From assembly GCF_030380735.1 (NCBI RefSeq), contig NZ_JAUDRZ010000003.1:186001-250000 (forward strand): 64,000 bases of DNA. Reading direction: 5' to 3'. The notes under the pieces were generated by a model, which was not told the DNA's origin, searched no databases, and worked only from the letters and a program-made list of their open reading frames with translations. Both the position numbers and the translations under genes were made by a program. This DNA is from Rhizobium sp. S152. Its GTDB lineage: Bacteria; Pseudomonadota; Alphaproteobacteria; Rhizobiales; Rhizobiaceae. Positions 48,427 through 56,623 of this stretch are shown piece after piece; within the stretch, counting starts at the first letter, position 1, and every line of letters starts with the position of its first letter.

Positions 48427-48756
48427 ATGGCCGATCACTACACGCTTCCCGACGATATCACCTGGACGGAGGTTGCGCCTGGCAACCGGCGCGCCGTTCT
48501 GTCGCACCGCCCGGAAATGATGCTCGTCGCCTTCAGCTTCGAGCCCGGCGCCATTGGCGCGCCGCACTCGCATCCGCACACACAGGTGAGCTATGTCGCC
48601 GAGGGCGCCTTCGACGTTACCGTGGATGGCGTCACCACCCGGCTCGACGCCGGTTCCAGCTTCATCGTCGCTCCCAATCTGGTGCATGGCGTCGTTGCGC
48701 TTGAGAAGGGCCTCTTGATCGACACGTTCACACCGCGGCGGGACGATTTCCTATAG
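48427..48756 (+). CDS. Small cupin-domain protein of the uronate operon
   Basis: 109-residue single cupin. Metal-site residues appear in GAPHSHPHTQVSYVAEG (His/His/Gln/Glu pattern) and NLVHGVVAL. Such proteins after kduD resemble KdgF, which speeds linearisation of unsaturated uronates, and that role fits the operon; the sequence alone does not prove it. Three ATGs stand in tandem (48421, 48424, 48427); AGGAG at 48416-48420 fits the third best. Confidence 0.82.
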   Translation: MADHYTLPDDITWTEVAPGNRRAVLSHRPEMMLVAFSFEPGAIGAPHSHPHTQVSYVAEGAFDVTVDGVTTRLDAGSSFIVAPNLVHGVVALEKGLLIDTFTPRRDDFL

Positions 48757-48869
48757 GCGAGGTACATGCGGCACGAACCGACGATCTGTGGGTCGCCGGC
48801 GCCTTGCGGATCTCTCGGAGGTAACGTAGACCCGGGTTGATATTTGCCGCCGTGAGAGAATGCCTTTTC

Positions 48870-49625
48870 ATGATCGATGATGGTTCGTCCGATATTTATG
48901 CGATTGCCGATGTCCACGGGCGTGCAGACCTTCTGGAAGTCCTGCTGCGTCATATCGCCGACACCTCCGCCGAGCGCCAATCGAAGCCCACCGTCATCTT
49001 TCTGGGCGATCTGATTGATCGCGGACCACGGAGCCCCCAGGTTCTCGATCTCGTGGCGTCCACGCTCGACCTCTATCCGGGCTCGCAACTGATCCTGGGC
49101 AACCACGATTTCTACCTGCGCTCACTGCTGCGCGGGGAACTTGCCCCCGAGGACGCAGTCAACTGGATGGATTGGGGCGGTGTTGCTACCGTCAGCGCCT
49201 ATTCTCGCCGGCCGGTGCCTGACTTCAGGGGCATCGCCGCTGATATACGCGAGGCTTTCCCGCATCATGCCACCTTGCTGGACAGTGCGCTGACCTACAG
49301 GCAGATCGGCAGCTTCTGTTTTGTTCATGCCGGAATTCGTCCGGGAGTGTCGCTGGCCGCGCAGACCGATTATGACCTGAGGTGGATACGCGCGGGCTTC
49401 CTCGACCATGTCGAAGCCTTCGAGTACATCGTTGTCCACGGCCACACGATCACGAATTCCCTGCGCCCCGAAGTCTACGACAATCGTATTGCCATCGATA
49501 CCGCGGCTTACCGAACCGGCCGCCTGAGCGCGGCCGTCATCCGGCACGACAAGCTCTCGCATTTCATCTGCACGGCCCTCGGCGCCACCGGTGAGATTAC
49601 CGTTGAAAACTGGCGAGCTGACTGA
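48870..49625 (+). CDS. Metallophosphoesterase (PPP-type serine/threonine phosphatase-like)
   Basis: 251-residue calcineurin-fold phosphatase with the metal-binding series DVHGRADLL, GDLIDRGP and GNHDFYL, a His in CFVHAGIRPG and VHGHT. This is the bacterial PrpA/ApaH-like set; the substrate may be phosphoproteins or dinucleotides. The start ATG at 48870 has GAGAGA upstream; a TTG at 48837 would add 11 residues. It stands alone, convergent with the small gene that follows. Confidence 0.88.
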   Translation: MIDDGSSDIYAIADVHGRADLLEVLLRHIADTSAERQSKPTVIFLGDLIDRGPRSPQVLDLVASTLDLYPGSQLILGNHDFYLRSLLRGELAPEDAVNWMDWGGVATVSAYSRRPVPDFRGIAADIREAFPHHATLLDSALTYRQIGSFCFVHAGIRPGVSLAAQTDYDLRWIRAGFLDHVEAFEYIVVHGHTITNSLRPEVYDNRIAIDTAAYRTGRLSAAVIRHDKLSHFICTALGATGEITVENWRAD

Positions 49626-49630
49626 CGGCT

Positions 49631-49939
49631 CTAAATTCCGGACCCGTCCAGCAGCAGCACATCGTCAGCCTCCCAAGGGGAAGGCATGGATGCCCGGCTG
49701 AAATTGGCCGATGGCATCGGCATCCAACACTTCAGTTCCGGTTCGGCGTAAGCAATGATGCGCCCGGGCGAGGAATCGGAAGCACGCCAGCCCTCCGCAC
49801 CATACTGATCGCCATGCGACCAGTATGCGAGATCGACTTCAGCCTGTCCCTGTTCCGAAGGGTAGATCGTGACAAGAATCCGGCTGCCGTCTCTCGGCGC
49901 GCTCAGCATGTGGCGCCAACGATTTGGTTCGTCCATCAT
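49631..49939 (-). CDS. Hypothetical protein, 102 residues
   Basis: Soluble small protein behind a strong GGAGGAGAA ribosome-binding site; tandem ATGs at 49939 and 49936. It is Trp-rich (WRHMLSAPRDGSRILV, LAYWSHGDQYGAEGWRASD, CWMPMP, PWEADDVLLLDG). The pattern APRDG-x-R-IL followed by W-x-A/S is seen in many short phage-like and rhizobial proteins without known function. No signal peptide. It converges with the phosphatase gene, five bases apart. Confidence 0.65.
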   Translation of the reverse strand: MMDEPNRWRHMLSAPRDGSRILVTIYPSEQGQAEVDLAYWSHGDQYGAEGWRASDSSPGRIIAYAEPELKCWMPMPSANFSRASMPSPWEADDVLLLDGSGI

Positions 49940-50120
49940 TTCTCCTCCGGTGTCAGGCTTCGAGTGTCGCCTTCCCACGCGGAGCGGTCAACTCAAACCT
50001 TTCGCAATCCAGTCGACAGGTTTTAAGAGCTTGTGCGTGGCCGGGGTCTGTGCGCCACGACCGATTTTACTAATATCCTCTATCGCGGTAGCATGAATTC
50101 AGTCTGGGAGGACTGGCGAC

Positions 50121-51284
50121 ATGCTGGAGTTGGATTTCGGGCTTTCCGAAATGGCGGAGACGATCCGCGAGACGACGCATCGCTTTGCGACTGATCGCAT
50201 TGCCCCGCTTGCATCAGGGATCGATCGGGAGGATCGGTTTCCGATCGAGCTCTGGCCGGAACTGGGGTCGCTCGGTCTGCATGGCGTGACCGTCGCCGAG
50301 GCCGATGGCGGGCTGGGGCTGGGCTATATCGAACATGTCGTCGCCTGCGAAGAAATCAGCCGCGCCTCCGCATCTGTCGGTCTGTCCTACGGCGCTCACT
50401 CCAATCTCTGCATCAACCAGATCGCCCGCTGGGGATCTCCCGAACAGAAACAGCGTTACCTTCCCGCGCTGATAGCGGGCGCGCATGTCGGAAGCCTCGC
50501 CATGTCGGAGGCGGGGGCGGGCTCGGACGTGGTGTCCATGCGGCTGCGCGCCGATAAGGTGAGCGGCGGCTATCGCCTCAACGGAACCAAGTTCTGGATC
50601 ACCAATGCGCCCTATGCCGATACGCTTGTGGTCTACGCCAAGACCGTGCCCGATGGCGGCTCGCGGGGGATCACCGCCTTTCTTGTCGAGAAGGACTTCA
50701 AGGGTTTCTCCATCGGTCAGAAGATCGACAAGGTCGGCATGCGGGGATCACCGACGGCCGAACTGGTTTTCGATGACTGTCATGTTCCTGAAGAGAACAT
50801 CATGGGCCCGCTGGATGGTGGCGCCAAGGTGTTGATGTCCGGGCTCGATTACGAGCGGGTCGTGCTGTCGGGCATCCAGCTCGGCATCATGCAGGCCTGT
50901 CTGGACGTCGTGCTTCCCTATGTCCGGGAGCGCAAGCAGTTCGGAACGCCGATAGGAAGCTTCCAGCTGATGCAGGCGAAGGTCGCGGACATGGTGGTTG
51001 CGCTGAATTCAGCCCGCGCCTATGTCTATGCGGTGGCGAAAGCCTGCGATGCCGGCAGGACGACGCGGCATGATGCGGCGGGCGCAATCCTTTACGCGTC
51101 GGAAAGTGCCGTGCGAGTGGCCGAGCAGGCGGTGCAGGCGCTGGGTGGCGCGGGATATACCCGGGATTGGCCGGTCGAGCGGTACTGGCGGGACGCCAAG
51201 CTTCTCGACATCGGCGCCGGCACCAATGAAATACGCCGCATGCTGATCGGCCGCGAGGTCATCGGCGGCGAAGGGAGAGGCTAA
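50121..51284 (+). CDS. ivd: Isovaleryl-CoA dehydrogenase
   Basis: 387-residue FAD-dependent acyl-CoA dehydrogenase opening a leucine-degradation operon. Family segments: [18 protein letters not shown] (FAD), [19 protein letters not shown], and [10 protein letters not shown] carrying the internal Glu that is the catalytic base in isovaleryl-CoA dehydrogenases; [16 protein letters not shown] follows. It makes 3-methylcrotonyl-CoA, used by the carboxylase genes downstream. Its stop overlaps the next start (TAATG). Confidence 0.95.
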   Translation: MLELDFGLSEMAETIRETTHRFATDRIAPLASGIDREDRFPIELWPELGSLGLHGVTVAEADGGLGLGYIEHVVACEEISRASASVGLSYGAHSNLCINQIARWGSPEQKQRYLPALIAGAHVGSLAMSEAGAGSDVVSMRLRADKVSGGYRLNGTKFWITNAPYADTLVVYAKTVPDGGSRGITAFLVEKDFKGFSIGQKIDKVGMRGSPTAELVFDDCHVPEENIMGPLDGGAKVLMSGLDYERVVLSGIQLGIMQACLDVVLPYVRERKQFGTPIGSFQLMQAKVADMVVALNSARAYVYAVAKACDAGRTTRHDAAGAILYASESAVRVAEQAVQALGGAGYTRDWPVERYWRDAKLLDIGAGTNEIRRMLIGREVIGGEGRG

Positions 51285-52879
51285 TGGCTGAGCTGCAGAC
51301 GATGCTCGACCGCGCCTCCGACAATTTCGCAACCAACCGGGCCCACAATCAGGCGCTGGTCGAAGAGCTTCGATCGCGGGTGGCGGCTGCCGCTCGTGGT
51401 GGCTCCGAGAAGCATCGCGAGCGCCATGTCACGCGCGGCAAGCTTCTTCCCCGCGACCGCGTCCAGCGCCTTCTCGATCCCGGCTCGCCATTCCTCGAGA
51501 TCGGACAGCTCGCCGCTAACGGCATGTATGACGACGAGGCGCCCGGCGCGGGCATGATCGCGGGCATCGGGCGGATCTGCGGCGCCGAATGCATGATCGT
51601 CGCGCACGACCCGACCGTGAAGGGCGGCGCCTATTTCCCGATGACGGTAAAGAAGCACCTGCGGGCGCAGGAGATCGCGTGGGAGAACCGGCTGGCCTGC
51701 ATCTATCTGGTGGATTCCGGCGGCGCCAACCTGCCGCATCAGGCGGAGGTGTTTCCCGACCGCGATCATTTCGGGCGCATCTTCTACAACCAGGCGCAGA
51801 TGTCGGCGGCGGGCATCGCCCAGATCGCCTGCGTCATGGGAAGCTGCACGGCAGGCGGCGCATATGTTCCGGCGATGTCGGACGAAACCGTCATCGTCCG
51901 CAATCAGGGAACGATCTTCCTGGCCGGCCCACCGCTCGTGAAGGCGGCGACGGGGGAGATCATCTCGGCCGAGGAACTCGGCGGCGCCGACACCCACGGT
52001 CGCAAGTCCGGCGTCGTCGATCACGTCGCGGAAAACGACGAGCATGCGCTGCTCATTGTTCGCGATATCGTCGCCACGCTCAATCGTCCGAAGCGCGTCG
52101 ATATCGACGTGGTCGAGCCGCAGCCGCCGAAGCTCGATCCGCAGGAGCTCTACGGCATTATCCCGCGCGACGTCCGCACGCCCTATGACGTTCGCGAGGT
52201 CATTGCCCGCATCGTCGACGGCTCGGAATTGCAGGAGTTCAAGGCGCTCTACGGCACCACGCTGGTCTGCGGCTTCGCCCGCATCTGGGGCATCCCCGTC
52301 GCCATTCTCGCCAACAACGGCGTGCTGTTTTCCGAGAGCGCGCTGAAGGGCGCCCATTTCATCGAGCTCGCCTGCCAGCGGCGCATCCCGCTGCTCTTCC
52401 TTCAGAACATCTCCGGCTTCATGGTCGGCGGGAAGTATGAAGCCGAGGGGATCGCCAAGAACGGCGCGAAACTGGTGACCGCTGTGGCAACGGCATCGGT
52501 CCCGAAGATAACGGTGCTGATCGGCGGTAGCTTCGGCGCCGGCAATTATGGCATGTGCGGCCGCGCCTATCAGCCGCGCTTCCTGTTCACCTGGCCGAAT
52601 GCGCGCATCTCCGTCATGGGCGGTGAGCAGGCCGCATCCGTGCTGGCAACCGTGCACCGGGATGCCGAGCGCTGGAGCCCGGAGGAGACGGAGGCTTTCA
52701 AGGCGCCGATCCGGCAGAAATACGAGGACGAGGGCAACCCCTATTATGCCACCGCGCGACTATGGGACGACGGCGTCATCGATCCCGCCCAGACGCGCGA
52801 TGTGCTCGGCCTGGCATTCGCCTCGACGCTCAACGCGCCGATACCGCAGCAGGCCCAGTTCGGCCTGTTTCGCATGTAG
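51284..52879 (+). CDS. mccB: Methylcrotonyl-CoA carboxylase, carboxyltransferase (beta) subunit
   Basis: 531-residue carboxyltransferase with N- and C-terminal crotonase-fold halves. Characteristic stretches are [20 protein letters not shown] ([18 protein letters not shown]), [19 protein letters not shown] and [17 protein letters not shown]; the pattern of the last is typical for methylcrotonyl rather than propionyl carboxylase. It transfers CO2 from biotin to 3-methylcrotonyl-CoA, giving 3-methylglutaconyl-CoA. Partner subunit follows after 26 bases. Confidence 0.95.
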   Translation: MAELQTMLDRASDNFATNRAHNQALVEELRSRVAAAARGGSEKHRERHVTRGKLLPRDRVQRLLDPGSPFLEIGQLAANGMYDDEAPGAGMIAGIGRICGAECMIVAHDPTVKGGAYFPMTVKKHLRAQEIAWENRLACIYLVDSGGANLPHQAEVFPDRDHFGRIFYNQAQMSAAGIAQIACVMGSCTAGGAYVPAMSDETVIVRNQGTIFLAGPPLVKAATGEIISAEELGGADTHGRKSGVVDHVAENDEHALLIVRDIVATLNRPKRVDIDVVEPQPPKLDPQELYGIIPRDVRTPYDVREVIARIVDGSELQEFKALYGTTLVCGFARIWGIPVAILANNGVLFSESALKGAHFIELACQRRIPLLFLQNISGFMVGGKYEAEGIAKNGAKLVTAVATASVPKITVLIGGSFGAGNYGMCGRAYQPRFLFTWPNARISVMGGEQAASVLATVHRDAERWSPEETEAFKAPIRQKYEDEGNPYYATARLWDDGVIDPAQTRDVLGLAFASTLNAPIPQQAQFGLFRM

Positions 52880-52905
52880 CCGTCGAAGCAGGGAGAGGAG
52901 AGATC

Positions 52906-54762
52906 GTGATAGAAAGCCTGCTGATCGCCAATCGCGGCGAGATCGCAAGACGGATCATGAGAACGGCGCGACGGCTCGGCATCCGCACGATCGCCGTCCA
53001 TTCCGATGTCGACGGCCGGATGCCCTTCGTGCGCGAGGCCGATGAGGCGGTCTGCATCGGCCCGGCAGCCGCGAGGGACAGCTATAACATGCAGGACCGG
53101 GTCATCGAGGCGGCGATCAGGACAGGCGCCCGGGCGATCCATCCGGGTTACGGCTTTCTCTCGGAGAATGCCGAGTTCGCCGATGCCGTCATCGCTTCCG
53201 GCCTGATCTGGGTCGGCGCACCGGCGGCGGCGATCCGCACCATGGGGCTCAAGGATGCGGCCAAGCAGCGGATGATGGCGGCCGGCGTTCCGGTTGCGCC
53301 GGGCTACCTCGGCGAGGATCAGGCCGACCAACGGCTGAAGCGGGAGGCGGACGCGATCGGCTATCCCGTCCTCATCAAGGCCGTGGCGGGCGGTGGCGGC
53401 AAGGGCATGCGCCGGGTCGAGCGGGCGGACGAGTTTGCGGCGGCGCTCGCCAGCTGCCGGCGCGAAGCCGCTGCGGCCTTTGGTGACGACCGCGTCCTTC
53501 TCGAAAAGTACGTCCGCTCCCCGAGGCACATCGAGGTTCAGGTCTTCGGCGATAAGCACGGCAATGTCGTCCATCTGTTCGAGCGCGATTGCTCGCTGCA
53601 GCGGCGCCATCAGAAGGTCATCGAGGAAGCGCCGGCGCCGGGCATGGATACGCGGACGCGCGAGGTGGTCTGCGAGGCTGCGGTCAAGGCTGCGCGGGCG
53701 GTAGACTATGTCGGCGCGGGAACGATCGAGTTCATCGCCGACGCCTCGCGGGGACTTAGGCCCGACCGCATCTGGTTCATGGAAATGAACACACGGCTGC
53801 AGGTCGAGCATCCCGTCACCGAAGCGATCACCGGCCAGGATCTGGTCGAATGGCAGATAAGGGTCGCGTCGGGCGAGCCGCTGCCGCTGCGGCAGGAGCA
53901 GCTATCGATCGACGGCTGGGCGATGGAGGCCCGGCTCTACGCCGAGAACCCTTCCACCGGCTTCCTGCCGTCGACTGGAACGCTCGCCCATCTCCGGTTC
54001 CCCGAGGGCATCAGGGTCGACAGCGGCGTCGAGGAGGGCGACGAGGTGAGCCCGCATTACGATCCGATGATCGCCAAGCTGATCAGCCACGGCGCCACGC
54101 GATGGGACGCGGCGCGGCGATTGGCGCGGGCGGCTGCTGGTGTCGAGATCTGGCCCGTTCGAACGAATGCTGCCTTCCTCAAGCGAACGCTTGTTCATCC
54201 CGATTTTCTCGAAGGCGAGGTCGATACCGGCTTCATCGAGCGGCACGCGTCCGATCTGATCCCGCCGACCGAGCCTGGCAGCCGAGTGCTGCAGGCCGCC
54301 GCCCGGGCGGTGCTACCGGAGCCGGCAGGGGATATCTGGAGGGCGGCAACGGGCTTCAGGATGAACGCGCCCGCGTACCGCGAAGTCGGCGTCGAGGTCG
54401 GCGACCGGCCTTATCGGGTCGAGATCGAGGACGGCGGCCAGCCGGTCACGACAGCGCCAGGCGTTCTCTTCATCGATGGGGAGGCGTGGAGCTACGGGCT
54501 GCCCCGCGCCGGACATGCAGGCGCGGGCGCCGGGGATTCCGATGGGGCCATCATCGCGCCGATGCCCGGCAGGGTAATCGCGGTCACGGTCGCGGAGGGG
54601 GACAGGGTCAAGAGAGGGCAGGCGCTTGCCGTCATCGAGGCTATGAAGATGGAGCAGACGCTGAGCGCGCCATTCGACGGCGTCGTTTCGGAGTTGAAGG
54701 CAAAAGAAGGCGCGCAGATCGTCGAGGGCAGCCTTCTCATGCGGCTGGAAGGAGATACGTGA
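52906..54762 (+). CDS. mccA: Methylcrotonyl-CoA carboxylase, biotin (alpha) subunit
   Basis: 618-residue protein with biotin carboxylase domain (ESLLIANRGEIARRI; AVAGGGGKGMRRV; MNTRLQVEHPVTE) and a C-terminal biotinyl domain whose target Lys is in EAMKMEQ. It is somewhat shorter than usual, mainly in the linker between the two domains. The start is GTG 52906 behind GGGAGAGGAG; the frame is open 48 codons further upstream over the mccB end. The stop overlaps the MaoC start by one base. Confidence 0.95.
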   Translation: MIESLLIANRGEIARRIMRTARRLGIRTIAVHSDVDGRMPFVREADEAVCIGPAAARDSYNMQDRVIEAAIRTGARAIHPGYGFLSENAEFADAVIASGLIWVGAPAAAIRTMGLKDAAKQRMMAAGVPVAPGYLGEDQADQRLKREADAIGYPVLIKAVAGGGGKGMRRVERADEFAAALASCRREAAAAFGDDRVLLEKYVRSPRHIEVQVFGDKHGNVVHLFERDCSLQRRHQKVIEEAPAPGMDTRTREVVCEAAVKAARAVDYVGAGTIEFIADASRGLRPDRIWFMEMNTRLQVEHPVTEAITGQDLVEWQIRVASGEPLPLRQEQLSIDGWAMEARLYAENPSTGFLPSTGTLAHLRFPEGIRVDSGVEEGDEVSPHYDPMIAKLISHGATRWDAARRLARAAAGVEIWPVRTNAAFLKRTLVHPDFLEGEVDTGFIERHASDLIPPTEPGSRVLQAAARAVLPEPAGDIWRAATGFRMNAPAYREVGVEVGDRPYRVEIEDGGQPVTTAPGVLFIDGEAWSYGLPRAGHAGAGAGDSDGAIIAPMPGRVIAVTVAEGDRVKRGQALAVIEAMKMEQTLSAPFDGVVSELKAKEGAQIVEGSLLMRLEGDT

Positions 54763-55214
54763 TGGCCGGGCGTCACTTCGAGGACTGGTCGATCGGCGAT
54801 AGGATTTCCCATGAAATCCGGCGCACGGTCACCGAGACCGACAATCTCCTGTTTTCCGCCATGACGCATAATCCGCAGCCGTTGCACATCGATGCGGAAG
54901 CGGCAAGGGCCAGCGAATTCGGGCAGATACTCGTCAACGGCACCTTCACTTTCGCGCTGATGGTGGGCCTGTCTGTCGGCGATACGACGTTGGGCACGCT
55001 GGTCGCCAATCTGGGTTACGACAAGATGGTGATGCCGAAGCCGGTCTTCATCGGCGATACGATGCGCGCCGAAACCGAGGTCGTCGATCTCAGGGAGAGC
55101 CGGTCGCGGCCCGCCGCCGGCATCGTCACCTTTCAGCACGAACTGATCAACCAGCGAAACGAGGTGGTTTGCCGGTGCCTGCGCACGGTGCTGATCCTGA
55201 GGAGACCCGTATGA
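54762..55214 (+). CDS. MaoC-family hydratase/dehydratase
   Basis: 150-residue hot-dog-fold hydratase. The motif region reads THNPQPLHID with FGQILVNGTF downstream; the usual catalytic Asp two residues before Asn-Pro is Thr here and the spacing to the His is two residues longer, so catalysis may differ from R-specific enoyl-CoA hydratases. It is coupled to mccA and overlaps the CitE-like gene by four bases. It may take the place of methylglutaconyl-CoA hydratase, whose usual crotonase-type gene is absent here; that is inference. Confidence 0.86.
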   Translation: MAGRHFEDWSIGDRISHEIRRTVTETDNLLFSAMTHNPQPLHIDAEAARASEFGQILVNGTFTFALMVGLSVGDTTLGTLVANLGYDKMVMPKPVFIGDTMRAETEVVDLRESRSRPAAGIVTFQHELINQRNEVVCRCLRTVLILRRPV

Positions 55215-56041
55215 GGTTGCGCTCGCTGCTCTTCGTTCCCGGCGACCGGCCGGACCGGATGGAAAAGGCGCTCGGCCTTTCCGCCGATGCCCTGATCCTC
55301 GATCTGGAAGACTCCGTGGCGCCGGCACGGAAACCCGAGGCCAGAAAAGCCGTCGCCTCCTTTCTGCGGTCGGCGGAGCGGCGCGCTAGGCTCTTCGTCC
55401 GCATCAACGCACTGGATAGCGGCTTGCTAGAAGACGATCTCGCAGCGGTTCTCGATGCGCGTCCCGACGCGCTGGTCCTGCCCAAGGCGGAAGGCAGCGC
55501 CAGCGTCGAGGCGCTGGCGGCCTTGGCGCCCGGCGTGCCGATCCTGCCGATCGCCACCGAGACGCCGTCGGCCATCTTCCAGCTCGGCAGCTACGTTGCT
55601 GCACGCGATCTTCTCCTCGGGCTCACCTGGGGCGCGGAGGACCTGCCGGCCGCCATCGGCGCCACTACCGCCCGCAACGAGGATGGCAGCTATACCAGCC
55701 CTTATGAGGTCGTCCGCTCGCTCACCCTGTTCGCCGGTCATGCGATCGGCGCGGCCGTGGTCGACACCGTCTATCCCGATTTTCGCGATTCTGAAGGCAT
55801 GCAGCGCTACGCGCAACGGGCGCGCCGCGACGGCTTCACCGGGATGATGGCCATCCATCCCTCGCAGGTGCCTGTGATTAACGCAGCTTTCACGCCGGCT
55901 GCGGACGAAATTGCGCGCGCGGTGGCGATCATCGACGCCTTCTCTGTTAACCCCGATGCAGGCGTCCTGCAACTGGATGGCCGGATGATCGATGCCCCGC
56001 ATCTGCGGCAGGCACGCCGGATTATCGAAGCTTCGAAATAG
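55211..56041 (+). CDS. CitE-like (HpcH/HpaI) CoA-ester lyase
   Basis: 276-residue TIM-barrel lyase: LLFVPGDRPDRMEKA, LILDLEDSVAPARKPEAR, LVLPKAEG, TETPSAIFQLGSY and LTWGAEDLPAAIG are the CitE-like blocks, including the Arg, Glu and Asp that bind Mg and the CoA ester. It is the last gene of the leucine operon. No HMG-CoA lyase gene is present nearby, so this may cleave a hydroxyacyl-CoA such as HMG-CoA, or citramalyl-/malyl-CoA. Start at ATG 55211, overlapping the MaoC stop. Confidence 0.87.
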   Translation: MRLRSLLFVPGDRPDRMEKALGLSADALILDLEDSVAPARKPEARKAVASFLRSAERRARLFVRINALDSGLLEDDLAAVLDARPDALVLPKAEGSASVEALAALAPGVPILPIATETPSAIFQLGSYVAARDLLLGLTWGAEDLPAAIGATTARNEDGSYTSPYEVVRSLTLFAGHAIGAAVVDTVYPDFRDSEGMQRYAQRARRDGFTGMMAIHPSQVPVINAAFTPAADEIARAVAIIDAFSVNPDAGVLQLDGRMIDAPHLRQARRIIEASK

Positions 56042-56206
56042 GCGGAACGAAATGGCGGCGGCAAGCGCTGCGTCGGTCACTGCCGTCATCCCTCGGCAGC
56101 CAGGATTGTTTGCATTTTATTAAATATGATTCGAATTCCCGCCGGACCGATATGATCGATCCGGCGGCGGCTGCGTTCTACTCCTGCAACGTCAAGAGGA
56201 ACGCCA

Positions 56207-56602
56207 ATGAAAAGGCCAGCCCGCATTGTACTTGTCGTCGAGGATGAACCGTTCATCCGTCTCTCTCTCGCTGATATACTCGAGGATGCCGGTTACGCGG
56301 TCATCGAGGCCGGTTCGGTGCTGGAGGCGGTGGGTGTCCTTGGCCTGAGATCCGATATCGACGCGATCTTCACCGACGTCGATATGCCGGGCGGACTTGA
56401 TGGCATCGACCTCGCAAGAATGGTGGCGAGCGTCAGCGCCAGTATCGGGATCGTCGTGACGTCGGGCCGAGCGATCGATCCGAAGGCGCTGCCGGAACGC
56501 GCGCTCTTCGTGCCCAAGCCTTATAGCGAAGCTCACGCATTGCGCGTGGTGAATGACGTGATCGAGCAGGGCGATAGAGCAATAGCGCGTGCCGCGAGCT
56601 AA
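56207..56602 (+). CDS. Single-domain response regulator
   Basis: 131-residue CheY-like receiver with the acidic pair E12/D13, phospho-acceptor D57, T85 and K104 all present, and no output domain. No histidine kinase is adjacent. Such lone receivers in alphaproteobacteria act in phosphorelays or bind target proteins. The region upstream (56042-56206) is AT-richer and probably carries its promoter. Confidence 0.9.
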   Translation: MKRPARIVLVVEDEPFIRLSLADILEDAGYAVIEAGSVLEAVGVLGLRSDIDAIFTDVDMPGGLDGIDLARMVASVSASIGIVVTSGRAIDPKALPERALFVPKPYSEAHALRVVNDVIEQGDRAIARAAS

Positions 56603-56623
56603 GCGGCGGCATGCTGGCCGCGA

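Noticed and set aside
51281..52657. 458-codon frame antisense to mccB
   Set aside because: Shadow of a strongly conserved carboxylase gene.
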